Assembly (NCBI GenBank): GCA_004195315.1
Contig: SDWL01000101.1
Coordinates: forward strand, 1 to 7,143
From: Lutibacter sp.
GTDB taxonomy: Bacteria; Bacteroidota; Bacteroidia; Flavobacteriales; Flavobacteriaceae
Direction: 5' to 3'
Length of the DNA stretch: 7,143 nucleotides
Below the pieces are notes generated by a model that saw only the letters and a program-made list of their open reading frames with translations, searched no databases and had not been told where the DNA came from. The position numbers were made by a program, and so were the translations under genes. Positions 1-6,049 of this stretch are shown here, piece after piece; within the stretch, counting starts at the first letter, position 1, and the number at the start of each line of letters is the position of its first letter.

Positions 1-19
1 AGATGTGTATAAGAGACAG
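1..19 (+). other. Tn5/Nextera mosaic-end adapter remnant (not genomic)
   Basis: The first 19 bases, AGATGTGTATAAGAGACAG, are identical to the Tn5 transposase mosaic end used in Nextera-type sequencing libraries. This is untrimmed adapter at a contig edge, not a natural mobile element. It creates a false ATG at position 3 and a spurious peptide start (MCIRD) fused in frame to the genuine coding sequence that follows. Anything called upstream of about position 20 should be discarded. Confidence 0.96.
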
Positions 20-20
20 A

Positions 21-722
21 AATAAAAATGCATTTACAACAATTCAATTTAAAGGATTTGAAGGAAGTTTTATTGACAGTAAAGTAACCAATGGCAAACG
101 ATTGTTTTATGACAGATACAAGCCATTTAGTAAACCAGTAAAATACTTTAATAAATTTAACTCAATTGCAGAAATTATTATTCCAAAAGCATATATTTTA
201 AAACAAGGTTGGTGGAAAGTTTTAAATCTTTTAAAAGATAATAATATTGAATTTTCAGTACTAAAAAATGATTCTTTAATAATTGCGGAAGAGCAACATA
301 TTAAAGATTTTAAAACTAAAAACACGCCTTACGAGGGCCATTATTTACACTATAACACGTCTATAAACTCAACATCAAAAAATATAAAATTCAAAAAAGG
401 TGATATTTATATCCCAATAAATCAAAAGGGCGCTCGTTATATAATGGAAACATTAGAAGTATCTGCAACTGATTCCTTTTTTAATTGGAATTTTTTCGAT
501 TCAATTTTGCATCAAAAAGAATACTATTCAGGCTATGTTTTTGAAGATATTGCAGAGCAATTACTAAAAGATAACCCAGAAGTAAAAAAAGAATATGACT
601 CTAAACTAAAATCTGATAAAGAGTTTTTATCAAACACTAGAGCACAGTTAGATTTTATTTATAAAAATTCACCATATTATGAAACGGCTCATTTAAAATT
701 GCCCGTTTACAAAGTGTATTAA
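21..722 (+). CDS. M14-family zinc carboxypeptidase-like protein, C-terminal fragment
   Basis: This is the last 233 or so residues of a protein whose N-terminus lies off the contig. The ATG at position 3 sits in adapter sequence and is not its start. I recognise the C-terminal region of the large M14 metallopeptidase-like proteins of Bacteroidota from several blocks: AYILKQGWW (codons at nt 189-215), then YIPIN with RYIMETLE, then an aromatic stretch starting DSFFNWNFFDSILHQ and ending YVFED, and the closing QLDFIYKNSPYYE near the stop. The zinc-binding HxxE...H catalytic domain would be upstream and is not visible, so peptidase activity cannot be judged. Family members are usually exported, but the signal peptide region is missing. 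DUF1853 follows 23 bp downstream on the same strand, so the two may be co-transcribed. The family call is from remembered sequence patterns; the substrate is unknown. Confidence 0.8.
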   Translation, partial: NKNAFTTIQFKGFEGSFIDSKVTNGKRLFYDRYKPFSKPVKYFNKFNSIAEIIIPKAYILKQGWWKVLNLLKDNNIEFSVLKNDSLIIAEEQHIKDFKTKNTPYEGHYLHYNTSINSTSKNIKFKKGDIYIPINQKGARYIMETLEVSATDSFFNWNFFDSILHQKEYYSGYVFEDIAEQLLKDNPEVKKEYDSKLKSDKEFLSNTRAQLDFIYKNSPYYETAHLKLPVYKVY

Positions 723-745
723 AAAGTATCATTTAAATTTAACTA

Positions 746-1564
746 TTGGATTTAAATACGAAAGACATACAATTGCAGTATCAAGGGTTTCTAAAAACAC
801 CTCAACTTTGGAAATCTGATATTATCTTTGGGTTAAAACAACTTGATCTACCCAAAATAGATGTTACTCCTTTTAATGAGTCTTTAGAAAAAAAATTACG
901 CTTAGGAAAACGAGTAGAACGTTTTGTCAGCCATTTACTGAAGCAACACGATGGGTTTAAAATTCTTTCTGAAAACTATCAAATCCAAAATAATAAAACA
1001 ACTTTAGGTGAAATTGATTGTATTGTTGAGAAAGATAATCAACCAATACATATAGAAATCGTTTACAAATTTTACTTGTACGACTACTCAAGGGGTTCTT
1101 CGGAATTAATTCATTGGATAGGTCCAAACCGAAATGACAATTTATTTAAAAAGTTAACAAAATTAAAGGAGAAACAGTTCCCACTTCTTTTTAAACCTCA
1201 AACAAAAAAACTTTTAAAAGATTTAAATTTAATTGGAGCAAACATTTTTCAACAAGTATATTATAAGGCTCAACTTTTTTTACCTTTTAACTTTAAATTA
1301 GAGACATATACATTGGTTAATAAAGAATGTATTGTTGGTTTTTATGTAAGGCATACCGAGTTGGATCAATTTAAAAAAAGCAAGTTTTATATCCCTTCAA
1401 AAGTTAATTGGTTGCAAGAAGTTCAAACACAAACATCTTGGATAAATTTTGAGCAATTTTTAACAAAACTTGATCCTATTATCAAAAATAATACTTCTCC
1501 TTTGTGTTGGATTAAACATCCAAAAGGTGAGCTTGAAAAATTTTTTGTTGTTTGGTGGGATTAA
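746..1564 (+). CDS. DUF1853 family protein (possible PD-(D/E)XK-like fold)
   Basis: This 272-residue protein has no signal peptide or membrane segment, so it is probably cytoplasmic. It matches the DUF1853 pattern as I remember it: an N-terminal LKTPQLW segment (residues 16-22), LGKRVERF (53-60), ENYQI (76-80), TLGEID (86-91), IHIEIVYKFYLY (101-112), and WIGPNRNDNL followed by a Lys/Leu-rich helix (124-140). Residues D91, E104 and K108, set in a beta-rich region, resemble the acidic and lysine core of PD-(D/E)XK nucleases, but the lysine is four residues after the glutamate rather than the usual two, so nuclease activity is only a suggestion. The start is a TTG at 746. An in-frame TAA lies just upstream at 740-742, and the protein has no internal methionine, so no ATG is possible. 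The gene is probably co-transcribed with the M14 fragment upstream and has no obvious link to histidine breakdown. Confidence 0.75.
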   Translation: MDLNTKDIQLQYQGFLKTPQLWKSDIIFGLKQLDLPKIDVTPFNESLEKKLRLGKRVERFVSHLLKQHDGFKILSENYQIQNNKTTLGEIDCIVEKDNQPIHIEIVYKFYLYDYSRGSSELIHWIGPNRNDNLFKKLTKLKEKQFPLLFKPQTKKLLKDLNLIGANIFQQVYYKAQLFLPFNFKLETYTLVNKECIVGFYVRHTELDQFKKSKFYIPSKVNWLQEVQTQTSWINFEQFLTKLDPIIKNNTSPLCWIKHPKGELEKFFVVWWD

Positions 1565-1567
1565 ATT

Positions 1568-2461
1568 TTAATTATCAATTCCCTTAAGTAAACTTAGAAT
1601 ATTAATTAACATTGGATTCCTATTACTTTTATCCCAAATAACGGACAAAACAGTTCGCTGTGGGATCATATCTAATTCAATAAACTTAATATTTTTATCA
1701 TTTTTAAGCTGCAAAGATTTAGGCACGATAGATATTCCAAAGTTATTTTCAACCAATTTATAAATAGAACTTGCGTGAATTGTATTGTGAGATACTAACG
1801 GAACAAAACCACTATCATCAAAAATTTGCATTACTTTTTCATAATATGAAGCACTGTATTTTGAATCAAACAAAATAAAAGCTTCATCTTTAAATTGAAT
1901 CAGGCTTTTAAAAGATGAACTATCTATTGGATGATTTTTAGGTAAAACCAAACAAAAAGGCTCGTTTAAAACTGGTAAAATCTCAACACTTCTAGGTACT
2001 CTTTCCAATCTAACAAAACCTAGATCAATATCTTGAGTTAACAAACCTTCAATTTGTTTATCATTATCCATTTCAGTTAAACTAAAAAGTACATCAGGAT
2101 ATTCATTTCTAAAGTTTAGTAATAAATTAGGGATTATTTGCTGCATTGCAGAACCTACATAACCCAATTTCAGATTTCCAAATTTTCCATTATGTAATAA
2201 TTTAGCATGCTCAAAAATATGATCTAGCTTTTTTAAATTAATAGAAATTTCATTTTTTAAATACTCTCCTGTTTTAGTTAGTTTAACTTTTCTATTGTGT
2301 CTTTCAAACAAAGTAATACCCAAATCCTCCTCCATTTGTTTTATTTGTCTACTTAACCCAGGTTGAGAAATATACAATCGTTCAGCTGCTTTTCTAAAGT
2401 GTAAATCTTCAGCAACTGCTAAAAAATATTTCAAATGTCTAATTTCTGTTTGATTACTCAT
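1568..2461 (-). CDS. LysR-type transcriptional regulator, probable hut regulator
   Basis: This 297-residue protein is a full-length LysR regulator. The N-terminal winged helix-turn-helix covers about residues 8-66, with the family signature FRKAAERLYISQPGLSRQI (22-40) and GITLFERHNRKVKLTKTG (48-65). A linker helix follows, then a periplasmic-binding-protein-like effector domain from about residue 94 (LKLGYVGSA) to the C-terminus, including LVLPKNHPID and FGISIVPKS. I chose the ATG at 2461-2459 over the TTG nine bases upstream because it places the DNA-binding domain at the normal distance from the N-terminus. The gene is divergent from hutH with 68 bp between start codons, and that region holds LysR-box-like dyads. 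Divergent placement next to a target operon is typical of the family, so control of hutHUG in response to histidine or urocanate is a reasonable inference, not shown. Its 3' end converges on the DUF1853 gene with a 3-bp gap. Confidence 0.93.
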   Translation of the reverse strand: MSNQTEIRHLKYFLAVAEDLHFRKAAERLYISQPGLSRQIKQMEEDLGITLFERHNRKVKLTKTGEYLKNEISINLKKLDHIFEHAKLLHNGKFGNLKLGYVGSAMQQIIPNLLLNFRNEYPDVLFSLTEMDNDKQIEGLLTQDIDLGFVRLERVPRSVEILPVLNEPFCLVLPKNHPIDSSSFKSLIQFKDEAFILFDSKYSASYYEKVMQIFDDSGFVPLVSHNTIHASSIYKLVENNFGISIVPKSLQLKNDKNIKFIELDMIPQRTVLSVIWDKSNRNPMLINILSLLKGIDN

Positions 2462-2502
2462 AGTTATCAATTACTTATAAACTTAGTCTTATTAGTTATC
2501 AA
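2461..2502. repeat. 10-bp direct repeat TAGTTATCAA, 32 bp apart
   Basis: TAGTTATCAA occurs at 2461-2470 and identically at 2493-2502, a start-to-start distance of 32 bp or about three helical turns, so both copies face the same side of the DNA. The second copy contains the left arm of the perfect AGTTAT-N11-ATAACT dyad. The first has only a degenerate partner downstream (ATAAACT at 2477-2483). This fits two half-tetramer sites for a LysR protein. The first copy touches the lysR start codon. Confidence 0.55.
2478..2485 (-). promoter_or_regulatory. Possible lysR promoter -7-like box
   Basis: On the minus strand this reads TAAGTTTA, one mismatch from the Bacteroidota TAnnTTTG box, and ends 16 bp before the lysR ATG. 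It lies between the two direct-repeat copies, so a regulator bound there could block its own promoter. In DNA this AT-rich such a match arises easily by chance. Confidence 0.25.
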
Positions 2503-2516
2503 AAATAAGAATAACT
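2487..2516. promoter_or_regulatory. Two interleaved dyads, candidate LysR operator
   Basis: Two perfect inverted repeats are nested head to tail. TCTTATT (2487-2493) pairs with AATAAGA (2504-2510), and AGTTAT (2494-2499) pairs with ATAACT (2511-2516). The arms abut, giving an A-B-4nt-A'-B' order. The AGTTAT-N11-ATAACT dyad has the T-N11-A spacing known for LysR-type binding sites. Its right arm overlaps the predicted hut -7 box, so occupancy here should directly affect hut transcription. The symmetry is read from the sequence; binding by the adjacent LysR protein is inferred. Confidence 0.55.
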
Positions 2517-2519
2517 TTG
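2512..2519 (+). promoter_or_regulatory. hut operon promoter -7 box (TAACTTTG)
   Basis: TAACTTTG matches the Bacteroidota -7 consensus TAnnTTTG at every fixed position. No TTG -33 element is present 17-23 bp upstream on this strand, which would fit a promoter that depends on an activator. Transcription would start at roughly 2524-2526, only a few bases before the ATG at 2530 or about 20 bases before the ATG at 2545. Confidence 0.6.
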
Positions 2520-2529
2520 CTACAAATCA

Positions 2530-4038
2530 ATGATTCTAAAAAAAATGACATTTAAATACGGAATAGATCAACTTACTGTTGACAAAGTTATAAACATATC
2601 AAATGGTTCTTTAAAAGCAATTGTGACCGAAGAAGCCATAGAAAAAGTAAATGAGTGCAGAAGAAAGGTAGAAAAAATGGCTAGTTCAGACAAAGCTGTT
2701 TATGGAATTAATACCGGATTCGGACCTTTATGTGATGTTCAAATCACACCAGATGAAACTAGTAAACTGCAAGAAAATTTAATTATTACGCACGCAGTAG
2801 GTGTTGGTAATCCAATAGACAGAGAATTATCAAAAATAATGATGATTTGTAAAGTACATGCTTTGTGCCAAGGTTTTTCTGGTATAAGGTTAGAAGTAAT
2901 TGAACGCATTTTATTATTTATAGAAAATAATTTATTACCAGTTGTTCCTGAGCAAGGTTCAGTAGGAGCTTCAGGAGATTTAGCCCCATTATCACATTTA
3001 TTTTTACCATTACTTGGTGAAGGTGAATTTTGGGTAGAAGATAAAATTGTTCCTGCAAAAGAAGTATTAAAAAATAATGGTCTTCAACATTTTCAGTTGG
3101 AAGCGAAAGAAGGATTGGCTTTAATAAACGGAACACAATTTATTTTAGCGCACACTATCATTGGCTTAAAGAAAATGGAATACTTGCTAGATTTAGCCGA
3201 TGTTACTGGTGCAATGAGCTTAGAAGGGTACCAAGGAAGTGCTTCTCCATTTAAAGAAGCTTTACATAAAATTCGTCCTTTCAAAGGAAATTTAAAAGTA
3301 GCAGAACGTATGAGAATGCTTCTTAAAGGTTCTGAAAACATTACTTCTCATGAAACTTGTGTTCGTGTACAGGATCCCTATTCTATGCGCTGTATGCCTC
3401 AAGTTCACGGAGCATCAAGAAATGCTTACTATCATTTAAATGAATTGGCAGAAATTGAAATGAATTCAGTTACAGACAATCCAATTGTATTAAGTGAAAC
3501 TGAAGCAATTTCAGGTGGAAATTTCCACGGACAACCTTTAGCAATGGCACTAGATTACGGGTCAATAGCATCTTCAGAATTAGGAAATATTTCTGATAGA
3601 AGAAGTTATTTGTTAATTGAAGGTAAATTTGGATTACCAAGATTATTAACAGAAGCTGGTGGATTAAACTCTGGTTTTATGATTCCACAATATACAACAG
3701 CAGCTCTAGTTACAGAAAACAAATCATTGTGCTTCCCTCCTTCTGCCGATAGTATTCCAACATCATTAGGACAAGAAGATCACGTTTCTATGGGTAGTAT
3801 TTCTGGTCGTAAATTCAATCAAATATTAGGGAATTTAGAAAAAATATTAGCTATTGAGCTAATGTATGCGGCACAGGCTATGGAGTTTAGAAGACCAAAT
3901 AAATTCTCAAATATTATTGAAGAAAACTTCAAAATAATTAGAAATAAAGTAGATAAATTAGAAGAAGACAGAGTATTAAAGGATGATATTAATAATATGA
4001 TCGACTTAGTGAAAAATCAATCTTTTATAGTAAGATAA
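2530..4038 (+). CDS. hutH: Histidine ammonia-lyase (histidase)
   Basis: HutH converts L-histidine to trans-urocanate and ammonia (EC 4.3.1.3), the first step of histidine catabolism, in the cytoplasm as a homotetramer. The 502-residue length is normal. The Ala-Ser-Gly triad that forms the MIO electrophile is A147-S148-G149 within GSVGASGDLAPL (143-154). Other active-site blocks are present: YGINTGFGPL with Y58, ITHAVG with H88, QDPYSMRCMPQVHG (281-294) with Y284 and R287, and QEDHVSMG (415-422) with E416. The neighbouring hutU and hutG make histidase far more likely than the related phenylalanine or tyrosine ammonia-lyases. The start is uncertain: ATG at 2530 opens the frame, but ATG at 2545 sits in a typical A-rich flavobacterial start context (eight A residues just before it) and gives MTFKYGIDQL, a more usual HutH N-terminus. 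It is the first gene of hutH-hutU-hutG. Confidence 0.97.
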   Translation: MILKKMTFKYGIDQLTVDKVINISNGSLKAIVTEEAIEKVNECRRKVEKMASSDKAVYGINTGFGPLCDVQITPDETSKLQENLIITHAVGVGNPIDRELSKIMMICKVHALCQGFSGIRLEVIERILLFIENNLLPVVPEQGSVGASGDLAPLSHLFLPLLGEGEFWVEDKIVPAKEVLKNNGLQHFQLEAKEGLALINGTQFILAHTIIGLKKMEYLLDLADVTGAMSLEGYQGSASPFKEALHKIRPFKGNLKVAERMRMLLKGSENITSHETCVRVQDPYSMRCMPQVHGASRNAYYHLNELAEIEMNSVTDNPIVLSETEAISGGNFHGQPLAMALDYGSIASSELGNISDRRSYLLIEGKFGLPRLLTEAGGLNSGFMIPQYTTAALVTENKSLCFPPSADSIPTSLGQEDHVSMGSISGRKFNQILGNLEKILAIELMYAAQAMEFRRPNKFSNIIEENFKIIRNKVDKLEEDRVLKDDINNMIDLVKNQSFIVR

Positions 4039-4048
4039 ATATACGGAT

Positions 4049-6046
4049 ATGACATTTCAAGAACAAATACTACAAGGTATACCAGCAGAATTACCTGCTA
4101 AAAGAGAATATCCAAAGGATGCAAATAGAGCTCCTAAAAGAAAAGATGTTTTATCAATTGAAGAAAAAGAATTAGCAATTAGAAATGCGCTTCGTTATTT
4201 CCCTAAAAAATGGCACGAAACTTTAGCTGTTGAATTCGTCCAAGAACTTAAAGATTTTGGCCGTATTTATATGTACAGGTTTAAGCCAACATATAAAATA
4301 TTTGCTAGACCAATTAGTGATTATCCCGCAAAATCGATACAAGCAGCTGCCATTATGGTTATGATGCAAAATAACTTGGATCCTGCAGTAGCACAACACC
4401 CTGAAGAACTTATTACTTATGGTGGAAATGGTGCAGTATTTCAAAACTGGGCACAGTATTTAGTTACATTGCAATATTTGTCTACAATGACTGATGAGCA
4501 AACGTTGCATATGTACTCTGGACATCCAATGGGATTATTCCCTTCTTCCAAAGGTGCACCAAGAGTAATTGTTACAAATGGTATGATGGTTCCCAATTAT
4601 TCTCAACCAGATGACTGGGAAAAATTTAATGCTTTAGGTGTTACTCAATATGGACAAATGACAGCTGGTTCATTTATGTATATTGGGCCTCAAGGAATTG
4701 TTCACGGTACTACAATTACCTTAATGAATGCTTTTAGAAAAATTCTTAAAAAGGATGAAACATCTGCTGGAAAAATATTCTTAACAGCCGGTTTAGGAGG
4801 AATGAGTGGTGCACAACCAAAAGCAGGAAATATAGCTGGTTGTATTACTATTTGTGCTGAAGTAAATCCAAAAGCAGCTACAAAACGTTTTGAACAAGGT
4901 TGGGTTGATATACTTATTGATTCAATGGATGAATTGGTATCACATGTAAAACAAGCTAAAGATTCAAATGAAATAGTTTCAATTGCTTTTATAGGAAATG
5001 TTGTTGATGTTTGGGAACGTTTTGACAAAGAAGATATATATATTCACGTAGGATCAGATCAAACTTCATTGCATATACCTTGGACTGGAGGTTACTACCC
5101 TGTTGATGTTTCTTATGAAGAAGCCAACCGTTTAATAAGTGAAGAACCAGCTTTATTTAAAGAAAAAGTTCAATCTTCACTACGTCGTCATGCGGCTTCA
5201 ATAAATAACCACACTGCAAAAGGAACTTACTTTTTCGACTATGGAAATGCATTTTTATTAGAAGCTTCACGGGCAGGAGCTGATGTTATGGCTGAAAACA
5301 ATATAGATTTTAAGTATTCTTCATATGTTCAAGATATTTTGGGACCTATGTGTTTTGACTATGGATTTGGACCTTTCCGTTGGGTTTGTACTTCAGGTAA
5401 ACCAGAAGATTTAGATAAAACAGATGAAATTGCAATGCAAGTTCTTCAAGGAATTATGGAAAATTCTCCGGAAGAAATTCAATTGCAAATGCAAGACAAT
5501 ATTACTTGGATAAAAGATGCCAAAAAGAATAAAATGGTAGTTGGTTCTCAAGCACGTATTTTATATGCTGATGCCGAAGGTCGTTCTAAAATTGCTGAAG
5601 CATTTAACAATGCTATTGCTGAAGGAAAAATTGGGCCAGTAGTTATTGGTAGAGATCACCATGATGTAAGTGGAACAGATTCACCATATAGAGAAACTTC
5701 TAACATTTATGATGGTAGCAAATTCACAGCAGATATGGCAATTCACAATGTAATTGGAGATAGTTTTAGAGGTGCTACCTGGGTTTCCATCCACAATGGT
5801 GGTGGCGTAGGCTGGGGAGAAGTTATTAATGGTGGTTTTGGAATGTTATTAGATGGAACTCCAGAAGCTGAAGAACGTTTAAAAAGTATGCTTTTCTATG
5901 ATGTAAACAACGGAATTGCACGACGTAGCTGGGCTAGAAATGATGAAGCGTTATTTGCTATTAAACGTGAAATGGAACGTACTCCAAGTTTAAAAGTTAC
6001 AATACCTAACTTAGTAGATGATAATCTTTTAAAAGATTTATTTTAA
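4049..6046 (+). CDS. hutU: Urocanate hydratase (urocanase), long eukaryote-like form
   Basis: HutU hydrates urocanate to 4-imidazolone-5-propionate (EC 4.2.1.49) using tightly bound NAD+ as an electrophile. Conserved blocks in order are YGGNGAVFQNWAQY (124-137), MYSGHPMGLFPS (155-166), YGQMTAGSFMYIGPQGIVHG (201-220), the NAD-binding GLGGMSGAQPKA (248-259), SDQTSLHIPWTGGYYPV (336-352), GPFRWVCTSG (441-450), RDHHDVSGTDSPYRETSNIY (535-554) and GGGVGWGEVINGGFG (584-598). At 665 residues it is about 100 longer than the Pseudomonas and Bacillus enzymes (about 555) and resembles vertebrate UROC1 (about 676) in length and sequence. At the classical FQGLPxRICW signature it reads VVGSQARILY (497-506), so the bacterial active-site cysteine is Leu505, as in the vertebrate type. 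It starts 10 bp after hutH with no strong Shine-Dalgarno and is clearly co-transcribed. Confidence 0.97.
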   Translation: MTFQEQILQGIPAELPAKREYPKDANRAPKRKDVLSIEEKELAIRNALRYFPKKWHETLAVEFVQELKDFGRIYMYRFKPTYKIFARPISDYPAKSIQAAAIMVMMQNNLDPAVAQHPEELITYGGNGAVFQNWAQYLVTLQYLSTMTDEQTLHMYSGHPMGLFPSSKGAPRVIVTNGMMVPNYSQPDDWEKFNALGVTQYGQMTAGSFMYIGPQGIVHGTTITLMNAFRKILKKDETSAGKIFLTAGLGGMSGAQPKAGNIAGCITICAEVNPKAATKRFEQGWVDILIDSMDELVSHVKQAKDSNEIVSIAFIGNVVDVWERFDKEDIYIHVGSDQTSLHIPWTGGYYPVDVSYEEANRLISEEPALFKEKVQSSLRRHAASINNHTAKGTYFFDYGNAFLLEASRAGADVMAENNIDFKYSSYVQDILGPMCFDYGFGPFRWVCTSGKPEDLDKTDEIAMQVLQGIMENSPEEIQLQMQDNITWIKDAKKNKMVVGSQARILYADAEGRSKIAEAFNNAIAEGKIGPVVIGRDHHDVSGTDSPYRETSNIYDGSKFTADMAIHNVIGDSFRGATWVSIHNGGGVGWGEVINGGFGMLLDGTPEAEERLKSMLFYDVNNGIARRSWARNDEALFAIKREMERTPSLKVTIPNLVDDNLLKDLF

Positions 6047-6049
6047 ATT

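Larger units (their letters stand above)
2462..2529. promoter_or_regulatory. Divergent lysR-hutH control region
   Basis: This 68-bp AT-rich segment separates two divergent start codons and must contain the promoter of hutH and probably that of the regulator. It is unusually dense in symmetry: two interleaved inverted repeats at 2487-2516, a 10-bp direct repeat (2461-2470 and 2493-2502), a good plus-strand -7 box at 2512-2519, and a weaker minus-strand -7-like box at 2478-2485. The arrangement suggests one regulator controlling both directions, with autoregulation of lysR. The repeats are seen directly; the regulatory roles are inferred. Confidence 0.7.

Noticed and set aside
1..19. A Tn5-family insertion sequence end in the genome
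   Set aside because: The sequence is the hyperactive mosaic end used in library kits, sits at base 1, and has no transposase or second end.
3..20. ATG at position 3 as the start of a complete 239-residue protein
   Set aside because: The codons come from the sequencing adapter; the genuine gene is truncated at the contig edge.
2468..2470. TTG at 2470 as the lysR start
   Set aside because: It adds only three residues. The ATG nine bases downstream gives the normal LysR N-terminus and is the stronger codon.
2500..2519. A cis-acting RNA element (riboswitch or pseudoknot) from the A-B-A'-B' repeats
   Set aside because: The repeats lie upstream of the predicted transcription start, leaving a leader too short for a riboswitch. 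DNA operator sites explain them better.
3093..3341. 82-codon minus-strand open frame inside hutH
   Set aside because: It is antisense to conserved histidase sequence, matches no family I recognise, and has no initiation context of its own.
2530..4038. HutH as a phenylalanine or tyrosine ammonia-lyase
   Set aside because: The TH pair at residues 87-88 and the direct linkage to hutU and hutG fit histidase.
4702..5028. 108-codon minus-strand open frame inside hutU
   Set aside because: It lies wholly opposite well-conserved urocanase coding sequence, is Ser/Ile/Phe rich with no recognisable domain, and is a shadow frame.
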